64,000 nt of DNA from Opisthorchis felineus. Its lineage: Eukaryota; Platyhelminthes; Trematoda; Opisthorchiida; Opisthorchiidae. Under the pieces are notes generated by a model. That model was not told the origin of the DNA. It saw only the letters and a program-made list of their open reading frames with translations, and made no database searches. This document shows positions 1 to 12,000 of the stretch, one piece after another. The translations under genes and the position numbers were made by a program. The first letter of the stretch is position 1, and each line of letters opens with the position of its first letter. The stretch lies in NCBI GenBank assembly GCA_004794785.1, contig SJOL01006483.1, forward strand, positions 681,219 to 745,218, read 5' to 3'.

Positions 1-149
1 AGCGTAGAATTCAACCCAGCGGAAGAGTTACAGTGAAACCCATTTCAAATATGGCAAGAGTGAAAGTAGACGTACAACCCGGTGACGCACGCAAGGGGCT
101 TTCGGTGACGAACATCAGCCTTATATAGGCTGGGGCGATGGCTGGGCCC

Positions 150-1560
150 ACGATTGCCAACTCAAATTGGTACAGCTGAACAGTTGAGCCCCACAATGCA
201 TGAATTGGGGCATCTGGTGGTCCGACTCTGGGAAGTGCACTTCTACAACTGACTAGAATGTTCTGGCAGGAAGAGGAAGGTCCACCATAATTTAAGGACG
301 CTCTAAATGTGCCGATCTATAGAGGAATGAAAACAATAAACCACCCGACAACTACAGTCATCAGTCTGCTGAGCTGCGCGGGCAAGCTCCTGGAACGGGT
401 GCTACTCAACCGCCTTACGGCTGAAGTGAGCGACGCACATATCCTCGAAAGACAAGGCGGATGCGAACATAACAATCCCCCCATACCCTCTTCATAGATT
501 TCACCAACTTCGTAAACTATTATGGACAGTTCATTTCAAATATGGCTGTCCGAGGAAATTGACCAACCTCATCGGAGGTCTGTATGATGGTAGGAAAGTG
601 AAGGTCCGAACGAATGTATTGACTTCAAATGGTTTCGAAATTCTCGCTGGCGTAAAACAAGAGTGCCCCCGCTCTCAGCGATCTCGATTTAACGGCCAGT
701 GGGAGCGTGAATTACGTGAAAGACGATGCTAGTGTACAGTTCAGGTATCGGTCTGATGGAAGTCTGTTAAATATGGGAGGTTTTGTTGCGAGCAGCCTGG
801 TCCACCAGACCAAGGTCCACATTGTTCTCATGTTTGCGGACGATTGTGTATTGTTTGCACATACGTATGATGAACTGCAGCGCCTTGCCGGGAAGTTTTC
901 GACTGCTGCCACGCACTTTGGCCTAGTCATCGACGCGAAGAATAATTTCGTTCTACACCCACATGCACCAGGTGGAGTCCCCAATATTCTTTCGCGCATC
1001 AAGAATGGGACAGAGTTTGGGGATCACTGCACAAAATTCTGCTACCTCGAAAGCACGTGGTCTGCTGAATTGAACGCCGATCGTCGGCTTATATTTCGTG
1101 TTGCCAAGGGAAGTGTGGCTTTTGGCAAACTCGAGAAACGGGTGTGGAGGCAGCGCATTCTGCGGCTGGAGACCGGGCTGCACGTCTACAAGGCGACGGT
1201 TCTATGTTTTACGCCATTGAAATACTGACCATGTATTGACGCAACCCCCGATAGCTGATCAGCTTTCGTATATGCCCTACCTGATGTGAATACCAGCTGT
1301 TTCTGGACCGAAAGAGTGCCGGACACGGAGGTCCTTTGATGAGCGGGCTGTGAAGGAATAGAGGCCACGATCACATTCTCCGGTGGCTGGGACAAGTCTG
1401 CCGAATGGACGGGAACAGGATTCCGAAGCGGCTTCTGTGTTTCAGCTGAACACGAACGGAACGCTGGCAGACAAAAGCCTTGATACTTGGATACTTTAAA
1501 ACTCCAAATGCTGTCGACATGGATCTAATAAAGTGGAAAGCGGAGGCACAAAACAGGACA
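150..1560 (+). mobile_element. Decayed non-LTR retrotransposon, reverse transcriptase part
   Basis: A broken reverse transcriptase can be followed through several frames. Around 360-415 reads ISLLSCAGKLLERVLLNRL, an RT signature. Around 555-665 reads LTNLIGGLYDGRKVKVRT and then GVKQ. The open frame 712-1228 carries FADDCVLF, with the catalytic Asp pair near 832-844, followed by FGLVIDAKN. Near 1375-1430 the C-terminal motif ILRWLGQVCRMDGN appears. Stops and frameshifts separate these blocks, so the copy is dead. No endonuclease part or 3' tail was recognised. The family differs from the RTE-like copies at 9.8 and 26-28 kb; the clade is not assigned. Confidence 0.8.
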
Positions 1561-1819
1561 GCATAGAGGTGAACGATACGAACTGGAGTTCGTCAGTTCA
1601 CCTGTCGTCTATTTTCAGCCGGAGAATTGAAGCGTGCAAGACGCAAGAGTATCACCGGAGCTGTTGGACCTGGAAACCGACCAAGTTGGATACGCAGCGA
1701 CTGTTTGGTTGGTCGCACTGGATTGGTTGATTACCAGCATACATGCGGGAATCTGCCGTCAAAAGGTCCACAGATACAATAGGTTTACCAAATTAGCCTC
1801 AGTCTTCTGAGGTTACCAG

Positions 1820-2600
1820 ATAGCTGAGCCTGCGATGGCGCTAGAAGCGACGTTCGCTTTACAGATCACAACGTACGAAAATTTAGCACACTGACCAATT
1901 CGGTGTGCTAAGACCTCGATGGTGCTAGAAGTGACTTTCAGTGATCATCATCGTGTGATCAGAATCAAGTCGAATCATAGCTAACTGCAGAACATCTCGT
2001 GGATGCCTCCTGGGTTCGGTTTAGTAGTAATGTATCCCCAGTCTATCCGAAGCAGACAACATCGGGTTCAACTGCTAAACTGTTCGCATGTGTCAGCCAA
2101 GTCCCGCCTTAATGTCATGGATATTCCGGAGCTTTAAGCCTAGGACGGTGCTAGAAGTGACTTTCTGTGAACATCGCTTATTAGGCCGAATAATGTCTAA
2201 CACTAGCTGGTCATATGCGTATGCCCAGGGTGCGTACCATGTGCGGTGGAAGCTACCAGACACCCCTTTGTATGCACTGTGAGTTGTGTCCATCACCCTA
2301 ACCTAAGGGGACTGCAAACGATTCCCAAAGGAGAGGCTCTGTTTTGGCTGCCAGGCAAAACATTGTTAATGGCTACCTCAGATCTACTTTATTTACGTAG
2401 TGTTGTATTATACTGTATTGGTTTAAGTTGTGATTAAATGTATCCTGTTGCATTATATTTGTGCTCATTCATCTACAAAACATTCGCATTAACACTGGAC
2501 ATTCCGAAGTGATAGGCTACAGATGACTCTCTGTGACCACGGTCACTCAGACCTATCTGAACGATGGACAGCATTAGCTAGCAATACGTGTGCGCCTGCC
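1820..2600. repeat. Irregularly spaced short repeat, 3-4 units
   Basis: A unit centred on GGTGCTAGAAGTGACTTTC occurs near 1829-1865, 1915-1950 and 2140-2175, with a weaker fourth match near 2498-2545. Text upstream of each core is also partly shared (ATTCCGGAGCTTTAAGCC and variants). The spacing is uneven (86 and about 226 nt), so this is not a clean tandem array. No protein was recognised in any frame. Confidence 0.5.
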
Positions 2601-5600
2601 GAGTGGTTCTGTATAATATAGTAATAATAATGATGGTGTATAAGTGCTTTCACAAAACACAGTGCGGAACCAGTCATTGAGAAGAACAGAGGGAAAATAC
2701 GTAGCACAATCTCAAGACAGTAGTTTTTTAGTATGTCTTGGCTACACGGGATTTCGTCCATTTCTGTGGGTTGGTTTGTGGTTAACAGAAATGGCAAGGT
2801 CGTGAACACTCTATGGCTCTATTCAGGGTTGGTACCGCGTATATCCAAACATCAACTGAGATCTCCAGAACCACAGACAGGGAGTCGGGTGGTCGCGGAC
2901 GATCCGACCGTGCGTCGGAAATCGCCGGACGATATTGTGTCCGCCTTGTTTATTCTTGCAACTATACCCAGAAGGCCAAAATAGGGGCCAGGCGGGTATG
3001 TTCAGGATAAGATCAAGCTACCTCCACTGATGTAACGAAACAAGCTCACTCATTTGGGACCACTGGGGTCGGTACCTTCTGCCCTACTACATCGTCATTG
3101 ACGCACGTTGTCACCATACACGTGCGACGTTACGTAGCCAGCAATTCCCAAACAGGCAACAGCCGAACATCATTCACGCGCAGAGGTCAGATCTCACGCC
3201 TATAAGGCGGGAAAAAGCAGCACAATCAACTCGACGTTTTCGCAACAGACGAACAGCGACCGGCACACGTGTTTCGGATTGGCGAATACTGCTATAGCTT
3301 TGGTGATGCAGAATAAGATCTCTTCCCAACTACATCCATTAGCAGTAGTACAGCTTCTTAGGTACATAAAATTCTAACCAGTCATCGCCCATGCTGAGAG
3401 CAAGCTCCGTCCGCTACCGACTTCCCGGAGCAAAAAAACGACTGTAGTGTTCCAGACCAGTTGTCAGAAGATGCAAAACAGTTTACACATTCTGTACAAG
3501 CACTCATATCATCAGCCAAATCTAATTCAACGGTCTTTCCGAGAGGCTGACCTTCGCAGTATCTATTGTGGAGTTAGGACAAGACAGATAGGAGGACCTC
3601 GGCACATTCCACTGGATAAAACGAGCAAACGAGAAAGCTGATAACTGATCCTAACTTCCTGTGGGTTTTGATGATGAAATTCCCCTACCACTCTGCATAG
3701 TCCTCAGGTCTCCGATTTTTTAGCGATTTACTATATAAATCCGTTTGAACCGAAAGGCCGAATGTCGCTCTGCTATCCAGAAACAATGATGGTCGATCTA
3801 TCGTCGACCTCGCTAACACCCGGTCGCTTTCAACAGTAAAACGGATATGCTAGAACATCTTCCGAGGGTTCTCCGCTAAGATGGCGGCTTGAGTATCAGA
3901 ACCACGTTCTCACCACCATTTTTGACGGGTCCTTCCGTACACTTACATTAATTTGACACCTCGGAGAAAGGTATGCCACCTCATTCACGCTATTCAGCAG
4001 TGGCAAATAACCCATATCTAGGATTTGGATGCAGTGTGTGAAAACCCTGTAACGAATGTCAGGATGAGAACTGTTTTTGAAGATTGACTATGCAGTTTCC
4101 TTAAGGTATACTTCGCTCGAACTGTCACAACTTCAGAGTGGGTGTGGGCGGCTGCAATGAACACGACACCAAGTGAACGAATCATGAATGAAAGTAAACC
4201 TAGAAGACATGCTTCTATTTTGGTTCACCATCTAAAAGTGACTTGATGATAGCAACAGAAAGCCGTTGAAACCGAGACACCAACAACATCAATGGTAGCA
4301 ACAACGGAGCGATAGTATCAGTGCCTAGCCAGTGAAGCAAATAAAACGGTATCATAGCAGCGCCTAAGCTTAAGAATAAGTCCTACGAAAATCAACGTCC
4401 CGCAGACGACGTGTTGTTTTTTTACTGTCAGTACACCTATTTGGATGACCATCTGTCGGGGATACTAAGTTTATTGCAACGTTTCTAGCAAGGCTCACTT
4501 AAGTAACTGGATAACCCACTACGAGGGTCAACGCCCAGGAACAGCTACTTTGATGTATAAAATGATGATACAGAAGTGCCCTACTCTGACGACCGCCAAT
4601 CACTTCGTTTACTCTGACCATAGCGACAAAACTCAGAGAAAATTCAAGCGGTTTATATGGTCCCTATGAACCCTTCGCGCCAAACACAATTCTGTTGCTG
4701 ATATACTTGAACAGTGACAAACAGGAAGCTATGAAAACAAACACTATGACTGAGACACTGTTCATTCAGATAGTAGGAGAATTTGTGACCATGTCCGGAT
4801 GAAACGAACCAACAGAACCAAGCACGTAGCACCAACCCCCCCCCCCTAGCTATGGCGTCATTTCGATACACAATTGCTGAAGAAAGGTGACGGAAATACT
4901 GCGATGTTTACAGCTTCTGCAAAAGACGTTCATATTAGAAAATGGGTCAAAATGAGTGTTATTTCTCCGTCAAAGTGGTTTATTTATTTTTGACCGTATT
5001 GGTCCCGTTGCCGTTGGGTACACCTTCGGTTTTTAGGCGTACCGAACATTCCAACGCTCCAAATTAACAGGATATTAAGAGGACGCAAGTTATATTTTCG
5101 ATACCTAAAAAATCACTTAAACCCCGAGCCTGTCAACAACTGAAAAACCTGAGCGATACAAATAGTGAACTGAGAGGTCTGTGGAGACCGAGCGGCTGTG
5201 TTGTGCGACCAAGTGAAGTGTTCCCAGTATCAAAGGGAGTGGATTGCATGCGAAAGGAGTACATCTACACTGGTGGTGAGTTAGTCAAAATCGGTAATCA
5301 CCGAAGGCGTGTTTTTGGCAAACTAACTGAGATAATTGCTCTTAACACGTGGTATACTCCTTCGCTAAAATCAAGCGGATTCCGATAAGTGTTTTAGAGC
5401 GTACGGTTGCTCTCCCCCTAGGAACAAAGTGAGACAGTTTCCTCCCACAATGGTTGAGGTCACGGAATATCGGATCATTAACCGCCTTACTGAAATGAAA
5501 GGGCTACCAGCATCCTTATGATCGAATATCCTAGGAAAAGATAGTACAAAAATTCGGGAAGCAAGAAAAAATAGACAAAATGCAAACAGTTAAGATAAGA

Positions 5601-5606
5601 ACTCAC
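2600..5606. other. No gene recognised; probable NUP98 intron
   Basis: If NUP98 continues to the left, this belongs to its intron 11. I looked on the minus strand for the next autoproteolytic-domain segment (a GYG motif followed by NLDDIV-type sequence) and did not find it. A run of C lies near 4835-4846. Short ORFs here look random. Confidence 0.4.
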
Positions 5607-6029
5607 GCGTCGTCCGATAACGAAATCCTCAACAACACATCGTCCTTCGGAGTCAACCAATGCCTCCAGTTCCTCTAAAGTGGGTAACGTGTAGTATCCG
5701 GGCTTCGTTAGCTTCAAAACAGCCTTTGAGTTCTTAGTTGTACTTGAAGGTGCACGAGGCTCTGAATCACCGCATTTCGGTTTTGGACTTGTCACTGGAC
5801 TTCTCGCCGTTGCATTCAGCATCCACTGTTCTGAGTTTGTCATGTCTACGGGAGATGTCCAGGTTGTTTCGAGGTCATCCAGAACAACGGAGTCCTCGGC
5901 AACCGCTGTTTGAAGAGCCTCACGAGCTCGAGCCATACCTAATCCTCTTTGGAAGGGCACTGACAGCTTAGCCGCGCCAGCAGTATGAGATTCCGAACGT
6001 CCCGAATCAATTAAAGGGGTGAGCGGGGT
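5607..6029 (-). CDS. NUP98: NUP98 exon 11 (start of autoproteolytic domain)
   Basis: Acceptor CATTTTTAG, donor GTGAGT, 423 nt, phase 0 to 0. After a polar linker it reads [18 protein letters not shown] and [10 protein letters not shown], aligning with human LTKVGYYTIPSMDDLAKI and CIVSDFTIGR. The domain is cut by an intron right after GRR; the remaining strands and the HFS self-cleavage site lie left of the window or were missed. Confidence 0.95.
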
Positions 6030-9000
6030 CTAAAAATGTGGAAGACAGGATAGTAGTGGAGATATTGCATGGAGGATTCTTAAATGAAAGGACTTAGCCT
6101 ACATGCTCCTGGTAGTTTTTTCAGGGGCTTCAGATTTTCGTGGAGCCACTCGTCCACTCGTCCAAACTCCTTTCTTTCCTAGTTAGAGAACCGCTTTTTG
6201 CTGATTGTACGGTAGTTGAACACAAGTAATAAATACCTGTATATTGCTGTGATTTATCTATATTAGCTGGAAAGAACTTCATTCCATTGAGTAGCTGTAT
6301 GTTCCGTGGTTTACCGATATGAAGTAGCGCCAGAGCTGACCAGTTGGCGACTTTTCTGGTGCTCATGGCAATCGTGAATAGTCACAGAAATTAATTAAAG
6401 GCCCCAAATTTTTGGATAAGTTACTCCACGGACTAGAGCCGCATTACTCCAGTTTTTAGTCATCCACCTGTTGCTAGGTCTTCAGGAATGATGGACGTAA
6501 ACAGACGACCACGGTTGCGGTTTACATATCATCCTTTGACGTCATGTCAAGCTAGTGGAGTTCGTGGATGTGAGTGAAAAGCGAAAAGTCAACCAGTTGC
6601 ATCACTAACTATAGTACAGTCCTTGCAAAATATGTACAGCGGAGCAAAACGGAATAAAAACTGATATTCAGGAACACGAAGGAGCTAGAAGATAACTGAC
6701 ATCTGATTTTAAGGCTTCTACAGAAGATAAGTTCTTAGTGCTTTCGAAATTCAAGTTTCCTGGTGAATCCCCACGTAGGAACAACTTTTAACGGTTACGA
6801 CAAAGCAACTGATCTTTGAGGTAAAGACACCGGAATTACTCATAACAGTAAAAATGATGGGGACTTTCGGTAACGTCCCTTGAGACGTTTCGTTCTTCGC
6901 TAGTTGCGGTCGCTACACGTGTGCTTCAAACAGCAGCTAACATTAACCATTCTCAAAAGCACACCGGCTGCGTAACGATTTTACTGCAATCCTTGAATTG
7001 CTAGCATACCTTTTATCAATATTTCACTGTACTAATGTACACACTAGACCAAATGTCTATTGAATTTCCTGCTCAGAGAGAAAAGGAACTCTGTCGATAT
7101 TTCATCCTGCAAGCGAGGTCAGTCCATGTCGAAAATCCCAGAACTACAGTACAGCCATTTCGTCAGGAGTAGGCAACTCACGAATCTCCAGAGAAAATCG
7201 AACTCGCAACCACCTGGCTAGTAGAAGACCAAACCGGTCGGCTACGAGAAGAGATATTTGGGAATTTTTCGATCGAATATTCATCCTGGAAGTGAAGTCC
7301 ATCTATACCTAAGTCACATACTATTAAAAAAACTGAAAGAATAATTAACATGGCCAGTGAGAAGCCAGTGAAAACGTGACCACCACCTGATGCGAATTCC
7401 ATGACTAAAGGATGAATAGTACTACGCCCTGTCTAAGTGCAAGTTAATCACACTGCTGATTAGCAACTCGTGGCCGAACCGTTTATCCTTCAACTACTAG
7501 CCAGGTAGTTGAGTTCGAATCAACCTAGAGATTAATGAGATGCTCACTGCTGCTGATTCCCGATAAAGGTTAAACAGCTGTACAGTGCTTCTTGGCATTT
7601 CGGCATGGACTGAATTCAATGACAGGATGGAGTCTCGATCGAAAAATTTCTAAATCTCCTCATGCTAGCAACAAAGGGGAACTCTAACTATAGATTGAAA
7701 AAGGAAGATTTTAGTTGGTCGGTAGTATGTACACGTGACTTGTTGCACAGTGAAATACCGATAAAAGGAATATCGACTTTCCAACGTTTTCCTGTTGAAG
7801 ATGACAAATGTGAGTGCTGGGAACGACAAAAGGAAATGCACTAGACGAAAGGATAGCAACCACTGATAATGAATTGTGAAGCCGTGACATACGAGGCAGA
7901 AAACTCACAGTCGTATGGGGGACGGAAGTTGAGCGATTGGCGTTGATGTTAGGGGTACTGTCACCAGCAGCACGTGCACCAAATCTATGCTCAGCTGAGT
8001 CCGAAGTCTCAGTAGGCGGGGCTTCAGAGATATGGTCTCCGTTCAACGAGTTCTCGGCTATCTCAGTGAACGCCTGTGATGACATTGCTGATCGCTCAAG
8101 GATAGACGTTCGCACACTTTCTGGCAAGTGAAGACGTTTCCAATCATCTCGTCGAACAAAGAAACTACCTTTGTTACTGGGGTCTGGACTGCCGAAAAGT
8201 GAAGTACCGTCGCTAAGCGTCGATGAACGACGCAACCGTAAGGCTGGTGAGACATTTTGTCCAGACGGAGACAGGAATGCATCATCTTCATAAAAGCCAG
8301 AGAACAGCTGTTAGAAACGCAAGATAAAAAGTGGTGTTTACAAACGCAGGAGTAGGATAACATTGAATGGGTAAATGAATTTATTTAATTATAGAATTGG
8401 GACACTCCAACGACAGACTTACAGGTAACAATAATAATACTGCAAATGTAAATGATTTACTCTGCACCAAAATACAGGCACAACCAGCACCATTACGACG
8501 AAAATATTCCGAACTGTTGCCTAGGCGGAGAATAATTTTTTATGAGAAGTCAAAATATGGTGTTGGGAGTAAGGCTCAATGACCCCTCAATTGCACTGGC
8601 AACAGCGATATTGGAATTATTAGAACTATTTCCAAAATCGATGTTTCTTACATAGAAAGCCACACTCAGCCTATTGAATAACTTGAACACCATTCCAGCA
8701 CAGAGTACTCAGGGTAAAATTGGTGTCCAGTGAAACCAACGAACATAAAATGCACGTTACAACGAACAAAATAACCATTCCTGACATCGGTTGCGTTCCT
8801 TATAAGTGTATCAAAGGAGACCAGTACCTGCCCCGATTTCGGTCACACACATTACCCAAAATGGGTTTGAACAGAAGTGCACTTATTAGTAAAACTGCAG
8901 CGGAAATCGTTGGGCCGTGATCCCAATGACACGAAACTAGTGTATGTTAGGCTGTCTGCGGAAAGCAGGAGTTGAATGGGTCGTTTGTGAAAGTTATGCA

Positions 9001-12000
9001 CGCAAGCAATGCTGCAAGAAGTTTCACACAGATCCAAAGTCACTTTCATCATCCACAATGGGGAGTGTAGGAGGGGGCATTGACATCGCAATAAAATTGA
9101 ATGTGGAGGAAGGTTGGATAAAGTGAATTTGCCAACGCTAGTTGGACAGGATGCACAAAGGCAAAAACGGCCCATGATGCAGCAATTGGCGACCGATTAT
9201 TGGAACAAGTGCTAGCCAATACTTGGACATTATTGACAATCGGATTACAAAGGCCAAGGACAGCGCGGACGAAACTGAGTAGATCACTGCTTACATCAAT
9301 GTGCCCAAATAAGATGAAATTGTTGACCCAGAAGAATTGCCTACCCTAACAAAGTCGAACAAAATGTGTTGAAGTAAACCCGTTGTAAACCTTGAGGAAT
9401 TTGGAACAGAACGTGGTGAGTTGAATGGATCGTGCTAAATATCCTGATCTACGAACACCACACTAGGAGAAAAAGCCAAGTGTAGCACGGGCAAAGAATG
9501 AAATGAGTTAGGAGTTTCTAAATGCCAGGAAGAATTCCACGCTAAGCCCACTTTACCGCTCGCAACCAAGCGCTACAACGGTAAATATGTCTAACTCGCA
9601 CGGTCATCATCAGCATCACTGAGAGCAACACCAGATCAGAACAGAAGTGCTTCACTGCCGCACAACCATGTCAATTTATTTCAGTAAAGCCTTATAATCG
9701 AAAGAAGAGAGGAGCAGGCCAGGAAGGGAGACCTAGAGTTAGCTTAAAACAAATATCCGAGGGATCTACATCTCCCGTCACGAGGAGACTGGACCTTACC
9801 GTGGTGTGACGGTTTGCGCACCTCAGCGACCCATCGAGCTATACTGGGGGGTGTCCCCGCAACACTCACAGAGTCTCTCATAACCAGACTGGTCAATGGT
9901 TAGAGGTCTGACAAACACAATCTCCTGGCCCTCCAGGTTGGGGGTTGGAACATGTGGCGACTTCTTCCGTAGAAATGGTAATGCATTTGCATTTCCCGCC
10001 AAACACCGCTGCCTTGCGGTTAGGCTTTTGAGCCAAAGGCTTCGGTTGAGGACCCTAATCGTCCTCCTGTCTAGGTGTGGGCGCCCTGACAGTATCCCAG
10101 CCCACGTACAACCATGACACTTACAGCTAACAATACTCTCATGCCACATCGGCCGTCGCGTGGTGCCATCAGCCGGGTCGTCTTAGTCGCTGCATACAGC
10201 AGGGCGAGGAAGCGAAAACAGGCTACCGCTGACGCCTCCCTTCTTTCTCTTTCACATTCTTTTTCTCCCCCCTCCCCATCCCATTAACAACTCTCTCCTT
10301 GTAGGCCCAGCACCTAGGAATGATGACTCCGTTCGTCTTGCTTCAGTTTTGCGTGCAACATCTGTTTGTCACATGGCGCCGACATCCTCAGGTATCTCCA
10401 AATCAATCTTCAAGCCTCGACACCCAGTCTATCTGGCTGCCTTCAATGTCCGCACTCTGAAGCAAGCAGGACAACAAACTGCTCTTGCTCTCACACTGGA
10501 CTCGCTTGGCATTGATGTGTGCTGTGTCTCAGAAACAAGAATTCAAGATGCAAGCACAGTGGTTGAGCTAACCGTCTCATCACTCTCCACTCGCTTCCGG
10601 CTGCGCACCTCTGGTGATCCAGAGGCTGCTGCGGCAGGATGTGCAGGGGTTGGTATCGTCCTAAGTTACCGGGCGGAAGTATCCTTGCTTGACTGGATAC
10701 CTGTTGATAGTCGCCTTTGTGAGGTTCGTCTGGAGATGTGAATGCACAAGTGGGCAGGCTTAGCGTATCTGCGACTCAACTAGGAGGTTGACATGGATTG
10801 GACTCGGTGTGTACGGACAATGGGGAACGATTGCTTCAGCTGTGTGCTGATCGCAGGCTGTTTTTATGCAGTACCAACTTCCGAAATAGCCGAAGTCGTC
10901 TGGCCACATGGTGTCCTCCAACGGCATGCCGGCCACAAACTCAAATCGATCACATTGCCATCAGTTACCGATGGCGCGAATGGATAACTGACTACCGGTC
11001 GTTTTGGAACACATTTGTGGATTCCGACCACGCACGAGTCCGGAGTCCCTTCTCCCTTCGTTTTCCTGGGCCGCGTAAGGTGCGGACAAATCGCTTGGCA
11101 ACTGAGAGACTGGCAGATCCGGATGTTAGACGAACTTACCAGGATCGCCTTCTAAAGTCTCCTCCAAATGCTACACCATCAGATGTGAACTCATACTGGA
11201 ACAAGATTGCCCCCTCTTTGGGAATTTTGCCTGCGGCACGGCACCACCAGGCGCACTTAAGCACTAGATACCAGACCGAACGGTTGCACTGCTTAAATCT
11301 CGGAGAAATATCCCAGCCGGTCCCGAACATAAGCCGGTGTGACGAATTATCAGACATCAAGTAAAAGTGAGCGTGCGAGCCAACCGTGAAGTATGGTGGA
11401 CACAGAAAGCCAAAGAAATGGAAGAGGCCCGGAAAGCCGGTAATGACCGAAAACTATTTCAGTTGATCCGTGCAGCCGGACCCCGGAAACCACCTGTGAA
11501 CGAAACCATCAATGATCGGACAGGAGTGACCATCTTGAATAAAGAACGCCTCGATCGGTGGGCCAAATACTTCGAACAACAATTGTCGTGGCCACCAGCT
11601 GCCACTCATCTGGAGCCCAGAGTCGACGAAGAACCCTGGACGGTGAACGTGGAACCACCTACGGCCTCGGAGGTTTACGACTGCATATGTTCTCTCAATC
11701 GCCACCGAGCTTCTGGTCCGGATGACCCCCTACCCGCATTGTTCAAAGATGGCCGTGAAGTCCTCAGTCAGCGCTTGTCTGATCTGTTTGCTTGCATTTG
11801 GGAAAAGGAGACTGTCCCAGACAACTGAGGAGAGTCGGTGATAGTGCCCATTTTCAAAAAAAGGGGCTCGCAGTGAGTGTGGTAACCACAGGGGGATCAG
11901 CTTGACCCCGGTCGTAACGAGACTGTTGGTGTCACTCGCGCTTCGTCGCCTTACGGTGTCTCGTGAAACACTGACTCGGGAGCAGCAAGCGGGATTCCGG

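Noticed and set aside
5738..5971. + strand ORF of 77 codons
   Set aside because: It is antisense to NUP98 exon 11, whose protein match is decisive.
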